A DNA stretch of 64,000 nucleotides from Siphonodentalium dalli (GCA_032622095.1 CP136066.1:170696664-170760663); one strand, 5' to 3'. Shown: positions 1-12,535, counted from the stretch's first letter. Numbers and translations are program-made. The notes: generated by a model from the letters alone, not told the origin.

Positions 1-1193
1 GAGTGACATCTTATGGTCATAATGGTTTATAATAATCTAACTTTCATGTTAAATTACGCATAGAATATTCCGGTTGATTGTCACCGACATCGCATTTTGT
101 GACATCGCTGTATATTTTGTTTACGTTTTAAGTGAAAGCCGAAGTCGTACGGAAGAAATCCGGTACAGTCCGGAGTTTGTTCTGGCTATACAAACAAAAT
201 GGCGGCCCCCATATTATTCTAATGCTCGTTGTGTTTACACTGTTTTAAACTGTGAGATGGTTGTAATTCCCGCAATTTATTTAATGTATTACATTTATAT
301 CTTCAATATTTACTTAATCTATGCATTTATTTATTTATTGACACGTACAATTCCGATTACAATGGAGAATTCATCGTGCGTGGTTGATCGAAAATCTACG
401 GAATATTTTCCCCGGAAAATGCCGAACGCAGTTCGCGAGGTCAACTGAGTTCGCATACTTTTAAAATTATGTAAACATTGCGTTAAATGTCTCTTTTCAC
501 ATTAAATTACCGCGTTCAAATCACAACTGATGTGGGATTCAGATCAAATAGCATGTCTTCTGTGGAAAATATCCGTTTATTGTCGCAATTGTGATATTTT
601 ATTTCATATAATTGTGGTTTTATTCTTGACAGCATGAATAGCGATACACTCCTTGCGTTTTGCCTAGGAGGGTGTATCCCAATGCAAATTGAACTGATTT
701 GTGATGAATATCGTCTTTTCAAGCGATGTGTGAGGTTTATGTTCATCCTGTGTTCTGACTAAGTTTTATGATATCGGATACTTCACTATATATTTGTCTT
801 AAACATCTTGTCTTGCAGTATATCATTCCCACAATGAATTTCTCAAGTTAAATTATATTGCATGTGTATATATGTCTTCATGTAACTTTTGTATATATAT
901 ATATTGTACCATAATGGTCTCCATATTTGGAGGAATAAACATATCTCTCTCTAAGTCGTGTTATAAGAAGCCTATGCAGGCGGGCTTGGACTAAACACCA
1001 GCAAATCGCCATACCAATATCTTAGCTGGTTTTAGTACAAGAAGACTTGGACTATATATAAAGAGCTCGCAAGGTCATATTTTTCATTTACAGAAGAGAC
1101 ATCGCAATTGATTTTCTCCAAGTTCGAAATAATTGAATTAAACGCTTACGCTCAGTGGGGAATCGTGCTATTTAAATTATTAATGTTTAGCTA
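1..1193. other. No gene recognised; AT-rich intergenic DNA
   Basis: Short open frames on both strands show no domain, signal peptide or splice pattern I recognise. Around 893-945 there is a TA run followed by an AATAAA hexamer (about 934-939) and CT-rich sequence. This resembles the 3' end of a transcript or of a retroposed element on the plus strand, but no coding exon is visible upstream. Confidence 0.5.
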
Positions 1194-1649
1194 AAGTCTG
1201 AGTTTAGTGTGCATGTCATTTGCAGAAGAGGTCCCAGAGGGTTAATGTATTGATACTATCCCACATAGCGGGCTAGCATAACTAAATTCACCATCTGGGG
1301 ACCTCATTCTGATAAGGCCTCATCTTCTCTGGAAAGTTTCTTTATTGTCAAATTTCTATAGAAATTTCTTCACATAGATTCTATTTCTTTGTTAGTGTAG
1401 TTTATCTATATCCCCAAAATTGGCAGACGACACATTGCATAATCTAGGTTCTCAATGGGTGTACATGACAATATTCACCATTTTGGAACTTCAGTCTGAG
1501 TCTATGTCTCCAATAGCGGGTGAGTTCATGCAGAATGAGGTCCCATGAGGGTGAATTTAGTGATGCTAGCCCGCTGTGCGGGATAGCGTCACTATAATAC
1601 CCACTGGGGACCTCATTCTGCAAATGACAGGCACACTAAACTCAGACTT
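1194..1649. mobile_element. Hairpin-bearing MITE-like element with ~40-bp terminal inverted repeats
   Basis: The left end (AAGTCTGAGTTTAGTGTGC) reappears as its reverse complement at the right end (GCACACTAAACTCAGACTT). The match continues inward through the TCATTTGCAGAA stretch. Just inside each end lies an imperfect hairpin of about 80 nt, at roughly 1229-1307 and 1537-1616, bounded by GAGGTCCC and GGGACCTC and with AGCCCG-type sequence near the loop. The two hairpins are inverted copies of each other. No transposase is present. The 456-bp length, terminal repeats and lack of coding fit a non-autonomous DNA transposon. A target-site duplication is not clear. Confidence 0.82.
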
Positions 1650-4600
1650 GACCCGAACAAGCTCACTGATCGAGACGGAGAGGCTGTGGGTGTTCACAAA
1701 CTTTCGTACTAAAATATCGGCGTTTATTCACTTGCCTAAATTATGCATAATATCTTTCAGAAAGTCAGGAACTACCCGTGGTGTAAATGGATTATCTCAT
1801 GCATGCTGTACCCCGCTTAATCTAAATAGTAATGCCATAAATTACAATCAATGGAGTGATAATGAACGATGAATGTTGAAATAATAGTAGAGGTCAACCC
1901 GGAGAGACATATGCCATTTTGGACCAATCGGGTAAATTATCGTTGCCTGAGAATTATAATGTCGAAAATGAGAAGTTGGTATCGTTGGAATCGCCACGAA
2001 GTTGTCTTTACTTTGCCCATGAACCGTGCATTCGCCCCACGATAAATGCTGTGCAATTTTGTTGTATGTCCATGTGTGCAAAATTTTCCGTGCTAAAATG
2101 TCGTATCTCCTTGACCAATTGCATCACCCAAAATCGTCACGTGGAAAAACTATGACGAAAGGCGGATTCTGAAATTTGGAAGAAATTGTATCTCAAGAAA
2201 ATAACAATGTTTCATTATATTCTCACACTTGTCAATTAGTGGTTTGCTATGTTGTCTTCGCAAATGTTTAGTCAACTAAATATGCTTGTTTAAACGCATG
2301 TTATGAGATATGAAGCATCTTACTATGTGTGGCACTGGAGATACAACATTCTTTCCATGACGTGAATTCAAGCTATCGATGGCTCGTTCTGATGTTATCG
2401 AGAATCGACATTATAGCACGCATGTTTCTGTCCAAGAATTTATGATATATAAAGTATGTATATTTAGCTATATTATAGTGTGTTGATGGGTCTTACAAAC
2501 GTCGACCTTCACATCCCTGATATCACCCAAATTCACATTCCAATTTTTACTTTTAATGTGATTAATTCTTGTCACATTTACGGCAGAAACGTTATCGGAA
2601 AACAATATTTAAAAATAATGGGACGTGCGTGATTTTTACCGGGGAGGGGGTGTTTCCCCACCAAAACGTTTCCAAAATGCAACCCTTGAACCAGACTTTA
2701 CCAAAAAAAATTTAACTGTTTGGAAAATTTGACCCCACTGTGTTTGAATTTGCTAACTGTCACCTCACGCTTTCAAGGATTTCGCTACCAAAAGCAACAT
2801 ATCTAACTTTTTTGTTTACAAAAGGAAGATGACAATATTTAACCTGATAGTGCATTGCTCTGTCAATAAAAATGCGAATAATGCTATGTGGGACCAACAT
2901 ACTACTGGTCGGGATTGCAACGCGATATCCAGTACTCTGTGTAAGACACTGTAGACGCGATATTCACGGACTAATCTTAAACATTCAATGTTGTGGTCGG
3001 ACTCATATGCATGCCACATAACACAAATTAACACATGTCAAAGGTAAAGACAGCCTCACAACACAAATAGAACCAGGTCACCCGTGCGTCTAGGTGGTGG
3101 GCACGGTATACTCGTCCATAATAAGAAAACATTCAATATCTCGGAAATCTTCGGCCCAGTTGTCTAATTTGCGCGTTGCATTTTGTCAGACCGTTGATAC
3201 GCAGTTTTGCAGGTGAAGAAATATGACTTTAATTATTAACAGGCGTCGGTTTCATTAAAGTGTAGTTTAGTTCTTTTCACTTAAGTGAAACATGTAGTGA
3301 TTTCAAGAAACGAACCAGTTACGTGTTGGTTCAACGTGCTTGTTAGTGATTCTACATTCTCGATTGTATATCTGATCCCGACACCAAACGGAGAAAATTT
3401 ACGTAAATAACAGCTGGAAGCTCCAGTGATCGAAAAACATATTCTATCAAATGAGAACATTGTCGACATACGAAGCATGATACACTGGATGCCAGTGGTG
3501 GACAGACAATTTTTATGAAACAATTTCCAGAAAATAGTTGTTCGTGTTTGGTATATTTGTTTTGCGGTCCCTGGTCACAAATGGAACGAACGATTTATGA
3601 TTTGCTCAATGACTGTCGTCTTAAATTGAAAGTTTCATATCTTTGTTGTGATTTTAAGTTTGATGTTCTAGAACATAATTCGCTTTGAGGTTCACTAAAT
3701 TGCATTTGTTACAGTCATTTATTTCCAATGTTTTTAGCGAGTTTGGCTCTTCGGTTCATCTGTATGAGCCCAATGTCACAGGAAGTATTATACTGTTGCC
3801 GATTTCGAAACACATTTTCGTTATTATAACATTATTATACTAGTAACTGGACTTCGAGTCCAAGTTATTACGCTTGTCCCGATCTCATTGTTTATCGTGA
3901 TTACCAGTTCAATTGTCCTTGTGTTTCTGTTTGACCAGGTGTTTTTGAGAGTCCAAGTTGAATACATAATTGTGTTCTATTTTCCCTGTTTGATGAAGTT
4001 ATTCTAACAGTATTCAGTTTTTAAATAATATTGTATTAATAATCAATTTCCCGCTTGCATTTCTTCGAGCAACTGTATTACAATCAGCTTCCACAACACA
4101 TCGATGTTATTGATTTGCTGATTTTCAACTTTCTGGTCGGTATTTGTGCTGAACTCTTAACTTTTGATTCTCAGTCGGGGGTAAATTTGGTCCTTCTCGG
4201 CGTAGAAAAAAACAATGCATTTCAAATTTCATGAGATAGAAAAGAACAAAGAGAACGGCACATACACGTGGTGATACTGTATACAACGCTAAATGTATAT
4301 TTAGTCCGTTTGTTCATTTGATAATTGTATTACAAATACCATAAAACATTTTTGAGTTATATAGTTGTAATCACAAATCAAAGCGACTTCAGGCCTTAAT
4401 TCGCGATGAGTCTGAGGGTTAACATTTGTACTTACATGGAAAGTACATGACGATAATTATTATAGGCTTACATTGTTCTTATATTGACTATTTGTATTGT
4501 TTAAGTTACGATAATCTGATGCTGACATTTATAATGATTGTTTGTGAGTAAACGACATCCAATTTCAATAAAATCCAGGGTTTGTTTACAAACAATGACT

Positions 4601-5860
4601 AGAATCCCCAAAATTTCCAAATTGGTGCAATGATCATAAGAACAAAATATGTCTATTTTTTTCATTTTCTCTGTTTGTGGATTGTAAAATGTTTAACCAT
4701 CAGTCCATCGCGAAGGTACCTATTCGCTTTAAGTGCACTAAATATTACATGTGAACATAACTATGACATGACTATACTGAATAATTTCACGATTGATTCT
4801 CACCGGATCGACATGTGGAAGCTAAGTTAGGAAAATCTCCAGATGTGCTATCATTGGTGGAATTATAAAGCTCTATAGTTCACATATCAAACAACAAGCA
4901 CACATTGTATTCTTACACAATTATATATTATGTATATAGTCTATTTCCGGTGCGTGCATGCCCTTGCATGTGGGACTATGATGCTCTTTAATACCATTTA
5001 TTCATATACTATTGGCCCATGACCGTTCATCGGGAGCACAGAGGGCGGCGTTTTATTACATTTTATTGCAGAAATGAACGGAGAGTTCAATGAGGTCACG
5101 GGATTTGGATAGCGAGCAACATCAACAAACATCACGAACCCCGAGGGGCTTCATACAAAGTCTTTTGAATGTGTTGGCATTGAATCCGTTGTGTATTACT
5201 TATATGTATATACTTTAACAAAGTGTTATCACCAACGCTGTTTTTCTTCATTTATAATTATAATCAGGGTTCCAGGCAATTTTAGTTTCATGTTTCGGCG
5301 ATTTAGTTAGATTGGCAGCATTAATTATCGCATTGTTTCCGAACAAAATGGCATCGGTATACATAGACCCAGTGTTAAAATAGTTCACATTTAGTGCTCT
5401 GTCAGCGGAACAGAACCAATGGCGATTATAAATTACTTATTGCATGTTGTTGTTGTAACCTCAGGTCTGGAAACCGGAATGCAACATTAATGCCAACAGT
5501 ATTATCACAATAGACATTATTTCATACAGAGGAGATTTACTATGTAAAAGTGTCGTATCTCCTTCGAGATTATGATCGAGAAGCCAGACGATGATTGTTT
5601 ACGAAAAATGTATCTTCAAACACCTTTTTCGTCATTTACTCACAATCGCGTGGACAACTGGTCATGAAATCCCCCATTAGAGTAGATATATATGTGATCC
5701 ATTATATTGTCGCATTTTCCAATATTTACGAACTGTTTATGTACGGAAACTGACCTACCGAAATTTCAAACTCAAAACTCAAATGGAGAAATGGACTTAA
5801 AACATTATAGTTCTCAGACGACGATATGTTGGCTGAACGGCATACCAAAGTATTTAGTTA
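1650..5860. other. No gene recognised; 4.2 kb of AT-rich non-coding DNA
   Basis: I see no convincing exon, RNA gene or strong repeat here. Open frames are short and have no recognisable domain. The stretch at 2620-2720 has a G-rich and A-rich composition like other scattered low-complexity patches in the window, for example near 15350 and 41860. Confidence 0.4.
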
Positions 5861-5864
5861 CGAA

Positions 5865-6420
5865 GAGAGTAAAATCCAAGATGGCTGTCGGTGGTTATGT
5901 TTTTAAACAAAATTAAGAAAAAATAGATAAACCCCCATCCAGAAGTAACCCCGAAGATTCATTTGAAATTTGGGATGAAAAATATTGGTTGTAAGGCGTG
6001 CCAAAAAAATATAATCAGGCTAAAAGTAAAAGCCCAAGATGGCTGCCGGCGGCCATGTTTTTTGTTTATGAAAATCGTTCAAATTCAGCATCTCTCGTTC
6101 AGAGCTGATTCTAAACATCCCGGTCAATTTTCAAAACAATTCTCTTTAACTGTGAGCTGCAGGGTAAGCTGGTGAATTCAAATATGAAATTCAAGAGAGA
6201 TGCTGGTGGCCATGTTATTTAACGAATTTCGGATCTCCCCGCATATCCATATGACGTTTGGTGACGACCGGATGAGGGATGTGGCCTGTGTGGTGTGCCA
6301 AATGGAATTGTTGACGGATCACGGATGTACGTACGGACGGACGGACAACGGACACCAACCCATGCCACTTGACTTTCAAGTTGACCAAAACAACTTATAC
6401 TGTCTTCCAGAAATTTCAGC
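5865..6420 (+). repeat. Interspersed repeat of the 'AAGATGGCTGCC' family
   Basis: Stretches such as CCAAGATGGCTG followed by a GCGGCCATG-type sequence recur at about 5878 and 6038. They are followed by a segment containing GACGTTTGGTGACGACCGGATGAG-like sequence and a CGGACGGACGGACA run at about 6338. Related sequence occurs at 28320-28400, 32850-33920 and, inverted, at 35150-35250. It is a degenerate dispersed repeat. The ATG-rich text creates chance open frames that should not be called genes. Confidence 0.65.
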
Positions 6421-7425
6421 AGCACCCATAATCAAAAGATATACTTGCTGTCGGCTCGATTTTGTTCACATTCATGCCCGGGCCCCGGTGTCACAATACG
6501 CCATATCACTAACTTGCGGCCATATTTGATACACCAGGCCCGGTTCTGTGGTTTTAGTGCTACAGGTCAAAGTTCGGGAGTAGCATTCCATATCTGGAAG
6601 TCGTTAATCACGGAACCGGGGATTGATGAATCCATTACGGTCGCGACTCAGTGATATCGCTTATAGGTCGATAAATGCGAGTATGGAATTTACAAATTTT
6701 GGTTCACATGTCGATGCCTGATATGGTATGAATACAGTGCGTTTATTTCATGTCTCTTTGAAAGCAGCAGGGGAATTGTTATGAGCTCAGTCATAGGTCA
6801 TATCACACATATGTCACATTACACCGTTGTAACTTTGAAAACGATCGACCGAGACCACCAATATGCAGAGTTTATCTTCCTTAATAACTCGATAATACCG
6901 TTGTTGTGCACAGGCGATATTTTACCAACATTTTGTGCACTTCGGCGATATCAATATACTTACGAAGCGTACATGGTCAAACGTTACCCCGGTCAAGCAT
7001 ACAAACTGTATAAATACATTTGTCTAATTTCGTGCATTTCGTTCGTTGCAGAAATATTCATATTTGTTCAAATCGCCATCAACAAAAGGAATATTAAAAT
7101 ATATATAGTTTTGTTCATATGCCAAACATACTTGTATCGTGATAATGTTTAGCTGTTTCGTTGAACTCACTGAATTTATCAACATGTTTTGTTTTCAAAA
7201 AATACTCTGCGGAAATGTCTGTAGCACATTTATCCCTGTGTTTACTAAATACTTATTGGCGTTTAGTTGCATTGGGAAATAGGAAATGTAAATATATAAG
7301 TTCAACACGATCATGAACAAGGTTTGTTAAACTTATGATGTGAACATTCCCAACATTGAATATCAATAGGTTATCTGCAGCGGAAATCGCCAAGTCGTTG
7401 ATGTGTCTGTGATGTGAGGGATGCC
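6421..7425. other. No gene recognised; holds one copy of a dispersed ~90-bp repeat
   Basis: The segment 7039-7130 (from GTTCGTTGCAGAAATATTC to ATGCCAAACATA) is nearly repeated at 17069-17156 in the same orientation. A diverged, inverted relative lies near 51085-51165. The rest has no recognisable coding content. It includes the sequence just downstream of the PAN-WSC terminal exon, where its 3' UTR or a further intron would lie. Confidence 0.45.
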
Positions 7426-7592
7426 TCACATGCCAGTTTGGAACACTGACAGAGAATAAAACCCTCCACAGGTCTGATTCTTGTCTCCGGGGCAAGCCAT
7501 GTTACATGATGATTCAGCACGAGATCCGTATCTGCCATAACTCATGCCACAGAAACACTGATACGTGAACTGCAATCCTGCATACTGGTAAC
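7426..7592 (-). CDS. PAN-WSC secreted protein, exon 3: C-terminal half of the WSC domain
   Basis: The minus-strand exon opens right after a TTTCAG acceptor (AG at 7593-7594). It begins with two bases that complete the glycine codon split from exon 2 (phase 1). It encodes protein residues 150-203 with the hallmark WSC pattern YQYAGLQF, C-F-C-G, a CNMAC pair and a CGG turn. That supplies cysteines 162, 164, 179, 183 and 191, so exons 2 and 3 together give all eight WSC cysteines. WSC domains are extracellular and associated with carbohydrate binding in known families. The frame reaches a TGA at 7426-7428 directly after the domain, giving a protein of about 204 residues. A GTGAGG donor-like site at 7424-7429 offers an alternative: the exon would end at 7430 and the protein would continue into exons I could not find. 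The join to exon 2 across about 13.6 kb is inferred from domain continuity and phase. Confidence 0.85.
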
Positions 7593-7734
7593 CTGAAACA
7601 TATCCATAAACACTGAGAATTTGTTCATGAACATTGAGGCAACGGATGCTCATACATACCAAATATCTCCATAGATATATAAACACGCGACAATTATCTG
7701 ATCTGAGGTGTGTGCTATTTTGCAATATATACCC

Positions 7735-8040
7735 GCCCAAATACGCACATAATCGACCTATAATATGAAATATGCACATAATGTGATTATTAGGTTCTGA
7801 AATAAGCAGATAATGGACTCTTATCCGTTATTTCGTGTTATGTTGCGGGCCAAAGTGAAAACATCTGTCAAAGAGCACACACCTGCAAATTCATGAGTTG
7901 GCTTCTTTATATCATTGTCAGCACATAATCTGCTTAGAATCGCTTCATTATGTGTCGATGTGACATTTTCTGCACATTATCGACTCAAAATGAGCCGATT
8001 CTAAGCAGATTAGCTACCTAAAACATGTTCTATTATAAGC
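7735..8040 (+). repeat. Dispersed element with internal hairpin, inverted copy at 12.5-12.8 kb
   Basis: The text from ATAATCGACCTATAATATG through ATAAGCAGATAATGGACTC to AATCTGCTTAGAATCG is found again, as its reverse complement, at about 12536-12835. Near 7927-8011 it contains a hairpin with arms of the type ATCTGCTTAGAATCG and CGATTCTAAGCAGAT. This is probably a non-autonomous DNA transposon. Outer ends and target duplication are not resolved. It lies in intron 2 of the PAN-WSC gene, just upstream of exon 3. Confidence 0.7.
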
Positions 8041-9023
8041 TGGTTTTCGGAACAGGATTTATTTTTCGCCTCGAGTGAAATAAGATGATTGTCTACAACA
8101 AACAATCCTTGCATTTCTCGATATGGGAACGGAATATGCAGATAAACCATCCAGATTGTTTGAAGTGAGTAGGCATGCCCTTGTGTTAATCGAAGTTATT
8201 TTATGTGAAATAATAAACTATGACCAACAACTAGATTGACTTATTAAATACTCTCCATTAAAGTGATGTGAAACGTAAATTGATCCTCACAATTGAATTC
8301 CCTGCGTCATTCTGTGGGAAGAGTGAATAAAATAACTCAGATACACGAAATCCCCCATCCTGAAGTCAGTTTGTACACATTATACGGCCATTCGGCTAAC
8401 TATTTCGATTTCATCAATCGTCCCGATTAATCTCGCCATAATAACACGAAAAAACAAACCGAATCGTTGTCTTGTGCAGTCACGGAAATGCCCGAGCACT
8501 TCCGACTCGATTGGGATTGAATCGGGTTTCGTTCTCACTTCTCATAAATGGCTTCTAGGGAGGATGACCGTTCGCTGGAATAGCGTCACATCAGAATATT
8601 AAAGCGAAAAACTAATTGACATCGCAATCGGTAGTCAATTCGACAGGGAAGGAATAGAAAGGGAATTGTTGCGTGAAATCACAAACGGAAGAACATTGGC
8701 CGAGTTAGTGGCAAAGATTATAATCGAACAGTGATCGAGAGGTAATAATTCCAAAATGTTACTATTTATAGAAAATTGTAAGCGCATTGACCGAATTTTT
8801 ACATCAATCTGGCCGCAAGCACAGTACCGTGCAGAAAGAGTTGTCTTACTTTTGTAACTCAAAACTGTTTAATTACATTATACTTGTACAATAGTACAAT
8901 AATTGATATTCAATATGCCAATACTGACCATTTGTTAGCTCATTGGCCATGAAATATTTTTAAGTGCAAATTCTGTTGTCAAGCTTTAGTCAGCACTATT
9001 CATTCTGATAGATGATAACTATA
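8041..9023. other. No gene recognised; intronic AT-rich DNA
   Basis: On the gene model this is intron 2 of the minus-strand PAN-WSC gene. No exon-like stretch, RNA gene or strong repeat is visible. Confidence 0.45.
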
Positions 9024-9495
9024 ATGGAAGGCCCTTTTCACATGTATTAGCTAATTGCACTTTAGCATAAGTGAATTACACGTACGCGTAATGTATTACA
9101 CTCAGCCTCAGGTGTAATGCACACATATAAAGCGTAATTCACTAACGCTTAACCGTATGATGTAGATAAAGAATTACTCCTATGAGTAATAGAATTATGA
9201 CTAGTGTGCTTAAGCGTAATTGATTTAAGTGTGCTTAAGCGTAATTGATTTACGCTTAAGCGTAATTGATTTACGCTTAAGCTCACTGGTAATTCATTTT
9301 CATTGATAGATTAATTACACTTACTCGTAAATGAATTATGCTTAAGCGATTATACGAGAAGCCGTTTTCACATTTATTCTGATTCTGCTTAATCGCAAAT
9401 CATTTAACGTTAAGTGTAAATCATTTGCACTTAAGAGCAAATCATTTATACTTAAATCCAAATCATATGCGCTTTAGCGGAAATAGTATGGGTCT

Positions 9496-10309
9496 ATGGG
9501 AGGCCCTTTTCACATTTATTATTTATTTGCGCTTAAGCGCAAATATGTGTGCTTAAGCGTAAATCATTTGCGCTTAAGCGCAAATATGTGTCTATCAATT
9601 TATTTGCGCTTAAGCGCAAATACCTAACACTCCATTACATCCCTCTGATGTGAATGATTGAGTCCATCTCATATTATATTATCATGGGCCCATATATATA
9701 GTACCGGTAGTAGCCCTGTAGACTGGAAAGTTGAAAAAAGAAATCCATATGCATATCAGCATCTCTGTCCCTGGTGTCCCAAGAATTGGTGCCGCACTCC
9801 CAGAGCTCATGTATATTTTATTATCTCCTGCACAGATATATACCATTTCCATGGCCATAAATAGGGAATTAGGGGTTACTGGGGTTTGCTTCTCTCATAT
9901 GGTGTGCTCATTGACTTGAAGTAGGGGAAAACCCCCTATTTTCATAATATCAGCATCCCTGTCCCCAAGAATTTGTGTCTCCATCCCAGAGATATAGTAT
10001 ATTTTATAAAAGAGACATATCCTACACAGATCTATATCATTTCCATTCCATGGTCATAAAACAGATCTTGGGGTTTCTGGGGGATTGTTTCCTTCATATG
10101 GTGGGGCTATATCAACTTTAGTGATGTGTTTAGGCCTGTGCCATGTAAATTTAATTCAGGGGTGATCAATGCATATTGATTTTTATTTGCGCTTAAGTGC
10201 AAATGATTTGCGCTTAAGCGCAAATATGATCTATTTGCTTAAGCGCAAATGATAGAGGTTATTTGCGCTTAAGCGTAAATAAATAATAAATGTGAAAAGG
10301 GCCTCCCAT
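9496..10309. mobile_element. Inner MITE-like element with ~45-bp inverted repeats and CTTAAG palindromes
   Basis: The left end reads ATGGGAGGCCCTTTTCACAT, continuing TTATTATTTATTTGCGCTTAAG. The right end is its complement and closes ATGTGAAAAGGGCCTCCCAT. Subterminal copies of ATTTGCGCTTAAGCGCAAAT flank a non-palindromic core at about 9750-10120. That core is a tandem duplication of a ~193-bp unit, sharing the CAGCATC-CTGTCCC and CCCAGAG-TAT stretches. No transposase is visible and target duplication is unclear. It is a non-autonomous inverted-repeat element. Confidence 0.78.
9752..10115 (+). repeat. Tandem direct duplication, two ~193-bp units
   Basis: The first unit (about 9752-9917) and second (about 9945-10115) share, in order, ATATCAGCATC, CTGTCCC, AAGAATT, GTATATTTTAT, CACAGAT, CATTTCCATGG and CATATGGTG. 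The copies differ by small indels. They form the core of the inner inverted-repeat element. Confidence 0.75.
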
Positions 10310-10559
10310 AAAATAGATCACATTTATGGCAATTTTATGCTAAAGCGCAAATATATTATTAGACACTTATTTTTTGCGCTTGAGCGCAATTGATTTACAC
10401 TAATAAATAATATATTTGAAAAGGCTGTCTCCCATGCGATTCCCTCTAAACTCAAAGTTACTCTGGCAATAAGACATCAATCAAACATCGGTTTAGACTC
10501 CCCCATATACTATGAGATGGACTCAATTATTCAGACAGAGGAAATCAGTTGGAGTTCAA

Positions 10560-10680
10560 ATAGGTATTTGCTTAAGCATTATTCATTTTAATTATGCTTA
10601 AGTGTAAATGAGTTCCGCGCTTAAGCGTAAATGAAGTACACTTAAACGTAATTCATATACACTCTCATTGAACTCCCCTC
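10560..10680. repeat. CTTAAG palindrome cluster between two inverted-repeat elements
   Basis: Forms such as GCTTAAGC, GCTTAAGTG and GCGCTTAAGCG are spaced 20-30 bp apart. They match the repeats inside the flanking elements. This looks like the remnant of a related element whose ends have been lost. Confidence 0.6.
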
Positions 10681-10753
10681 ACGCTGAAATGGATGCAACC
10701 GCATTACTAATGCCAGTAACCTACATCAGGTTATACCAATACACATGAGGTAT

Positions 10754-11093
10754 ATGGGGAGCCAAATTAACATTTAATAAATAATAGAGCTTAAGCGATA
10801 TAATTGACCTTAAGCGATATAATAAGGGAAGATATAATTGCGATTAAGTTCAATAAGGAATATCTAATTGCGCTTAGCAAATAAGGATATCTTGTTGCAC
10901 TTAAGCACAAAAAGGAATATCATATTGCACTTAAGCGCAATAAGGAATCTCTAAGCGCAATAAGGAATATTCTTATTGCGCTTAAGCGCGATAAGAAATA
11001 TTCTTATGCACTTAAGTGTAATTAGAGATTCCTTGATTGGGGGGGGGGCTTTAGCTCAATTATTTATTAAATGTTAATTTGGCTTCCTCCCAT
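10754..11093. mobile_element. MITE-like element with ~30-bp inverted repeats and CTTAAG palindromes
   Basis: The left end (ATGGGGAGCCAAATTAACAT) matches the complement of the right end (ATGTTAATTTGGCTTCCTCC, then CAT). Inside are repeated units of the form ATTGCGCTTAAGCGCAATAAGG, about seven copies at 10790-11030. Outside the ends are GAGGTA (left) and GAGGTG (right), which could be a degenerate target duplication if the repeats extend to TATGGG and CCCATA. Related palindromes (TTACGCTTAAGTGTAATT type) continue to about 11210. It is non-coding and non-autonomous. Confidence 0.75.
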
Positions 11094-11230
11094 AGAGGTG
11101 AGATAGCTGATGAACCCAATTACACTTAAGCGTAATTCAAATGTATAACGCTTATCGTAAGTTAATTATGCTTAAGCGTAAATAATTTACGCTTAAGTGT
11201 AATTAGCTACTATAAAGTGAATCTGGGATA

Positions 11231-12535
11231 AGGGGAGTACTCTAAATTGTTCTTTACACCAGCTGTTTCTACTAATTAAAAAGAATTCTCATTTATTTTG
11301 AAACTAATGAAAGACAACAGTATAATTTTTTACTGGTAATATTCATTATAAACTTGTACAAATCTGAAAACAAAACAAAATTTAATATTTAAGAAATTTA
11401 GAGTTCACTCTCTTACAGCAGCGACCACTATGCCAGGAAGACAAATCGATCTAGTTCAGCCCGATTGGGCTATTATTATAATTTATAGATCGATCGGTGG
11501 TTCACTTTCTGCATTTCAAATATTGCTAATAATTTCCATTTACAGAAGTCAATAATGTCATTGCAGATAACTTCATCTTAAATTTCGACCAAATATGTTG
11601 ACGTTTGATAAGAAACGCAGGAATTCCCCGATTTGTTTATTTTCAATCGATGAGAAGCATGACCACCTGGATCAGTTCGGAGGTGTGCCAATCGTATTTT
11701 GCATGCTGTGAATACCCATTCACGCCTAAATTTGCAAACAATCCATATATAACATATACACAGTGTGTACACTTTGTTAGTTGCCAATTAATTCTCGATA
11801 TTTCAATTAGAAAACATGAGATATCGATGCAAAAATCAAGACATTATCTAGTTTGTGTTTTGTTGAATCTACTTTCGGTTATCGACATGCCGGCTATTGT
11901 TTTGGCTGTTCTGTCAACCGTGCGTGCCAGCCGATCGTCGGTTTTCGGGCGGTTCCGATTTCTTCCGAATATAATTCCATGACCTCCACGCGATGATTCG
12001 CGCCGAAAATGTGGTTGTATCTGAGAAGATTTATTACTCTGACCGCAGTTTTCAACAATTTAATACGGGGCGAATACCGCATCAATAATATGCAACCTTG
12101 GGGTTTTATTTCTAGTTTTTTATTACCTTTATTATGGTATATCGGATACAGTTCTGTCTGACATGAAATATATACCCACCGGGAGTGAAGCTAATGACTT
12201 TAACGATATTATTCTATTGATATTTCACATGTCAAAATCATTGATATGTAAACATTACCGTCAGAGAGGAATTATCGATAAAAGTCCAGTTAGTCCAATA
12301 CGATATATCAAAGCATCGAACAATATTCTAACAATCATTTTCAGATTAAAATATTTAAACTTGCTACACGATTCGTGATGTTTGTTGACAAGTTGTAACA
12401 GTTTTGTTTACATAACAATGGTTTCAACACTTCATATTTCGTTCTTTGGGAACTATTAATAAGCATATAAGAACAACAGCCTGTTCTATAGAAAGCCAGC
12501 ACATTATAAGCTTGTAATAGCACATATTTTAGGTA
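11231..12535. other. No gene recognised; intronic AT-rich DNA
   Basis: This is part of intron 2 of the PAN-WSC gene on the model. Open frames at 11578-11982 on both strands have no recognisable domain and no exon borders. An imperfect inverted match surrounds GATCGAT near 11447-11495. Confidence 0.4.

Larger units (their letters stand above)
9024..10435. mobile_element. Outer inverted-repeat element packed with CTTAAG-centred palindromes
   Basis: The left end starts ATGGAAGGCCCTTTTCACAT. The right end finishes with a diverged complement (TTTGAAAAGGCTGTCTCCCAT). Between the ends are many palindromes centred on CTTAAG. In the left part (about 9060-9480) the usual form is TTACGCTTAAGCGTAA. In the inner part it is TTTGCGCTTAAGCGCAAA. 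A younger, better-matched element (9496-10309) is nested inside. No coding capacity is seen. The ends are diverged, so the outer boundary is less certain than the inner one. Confidence 0.6.
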
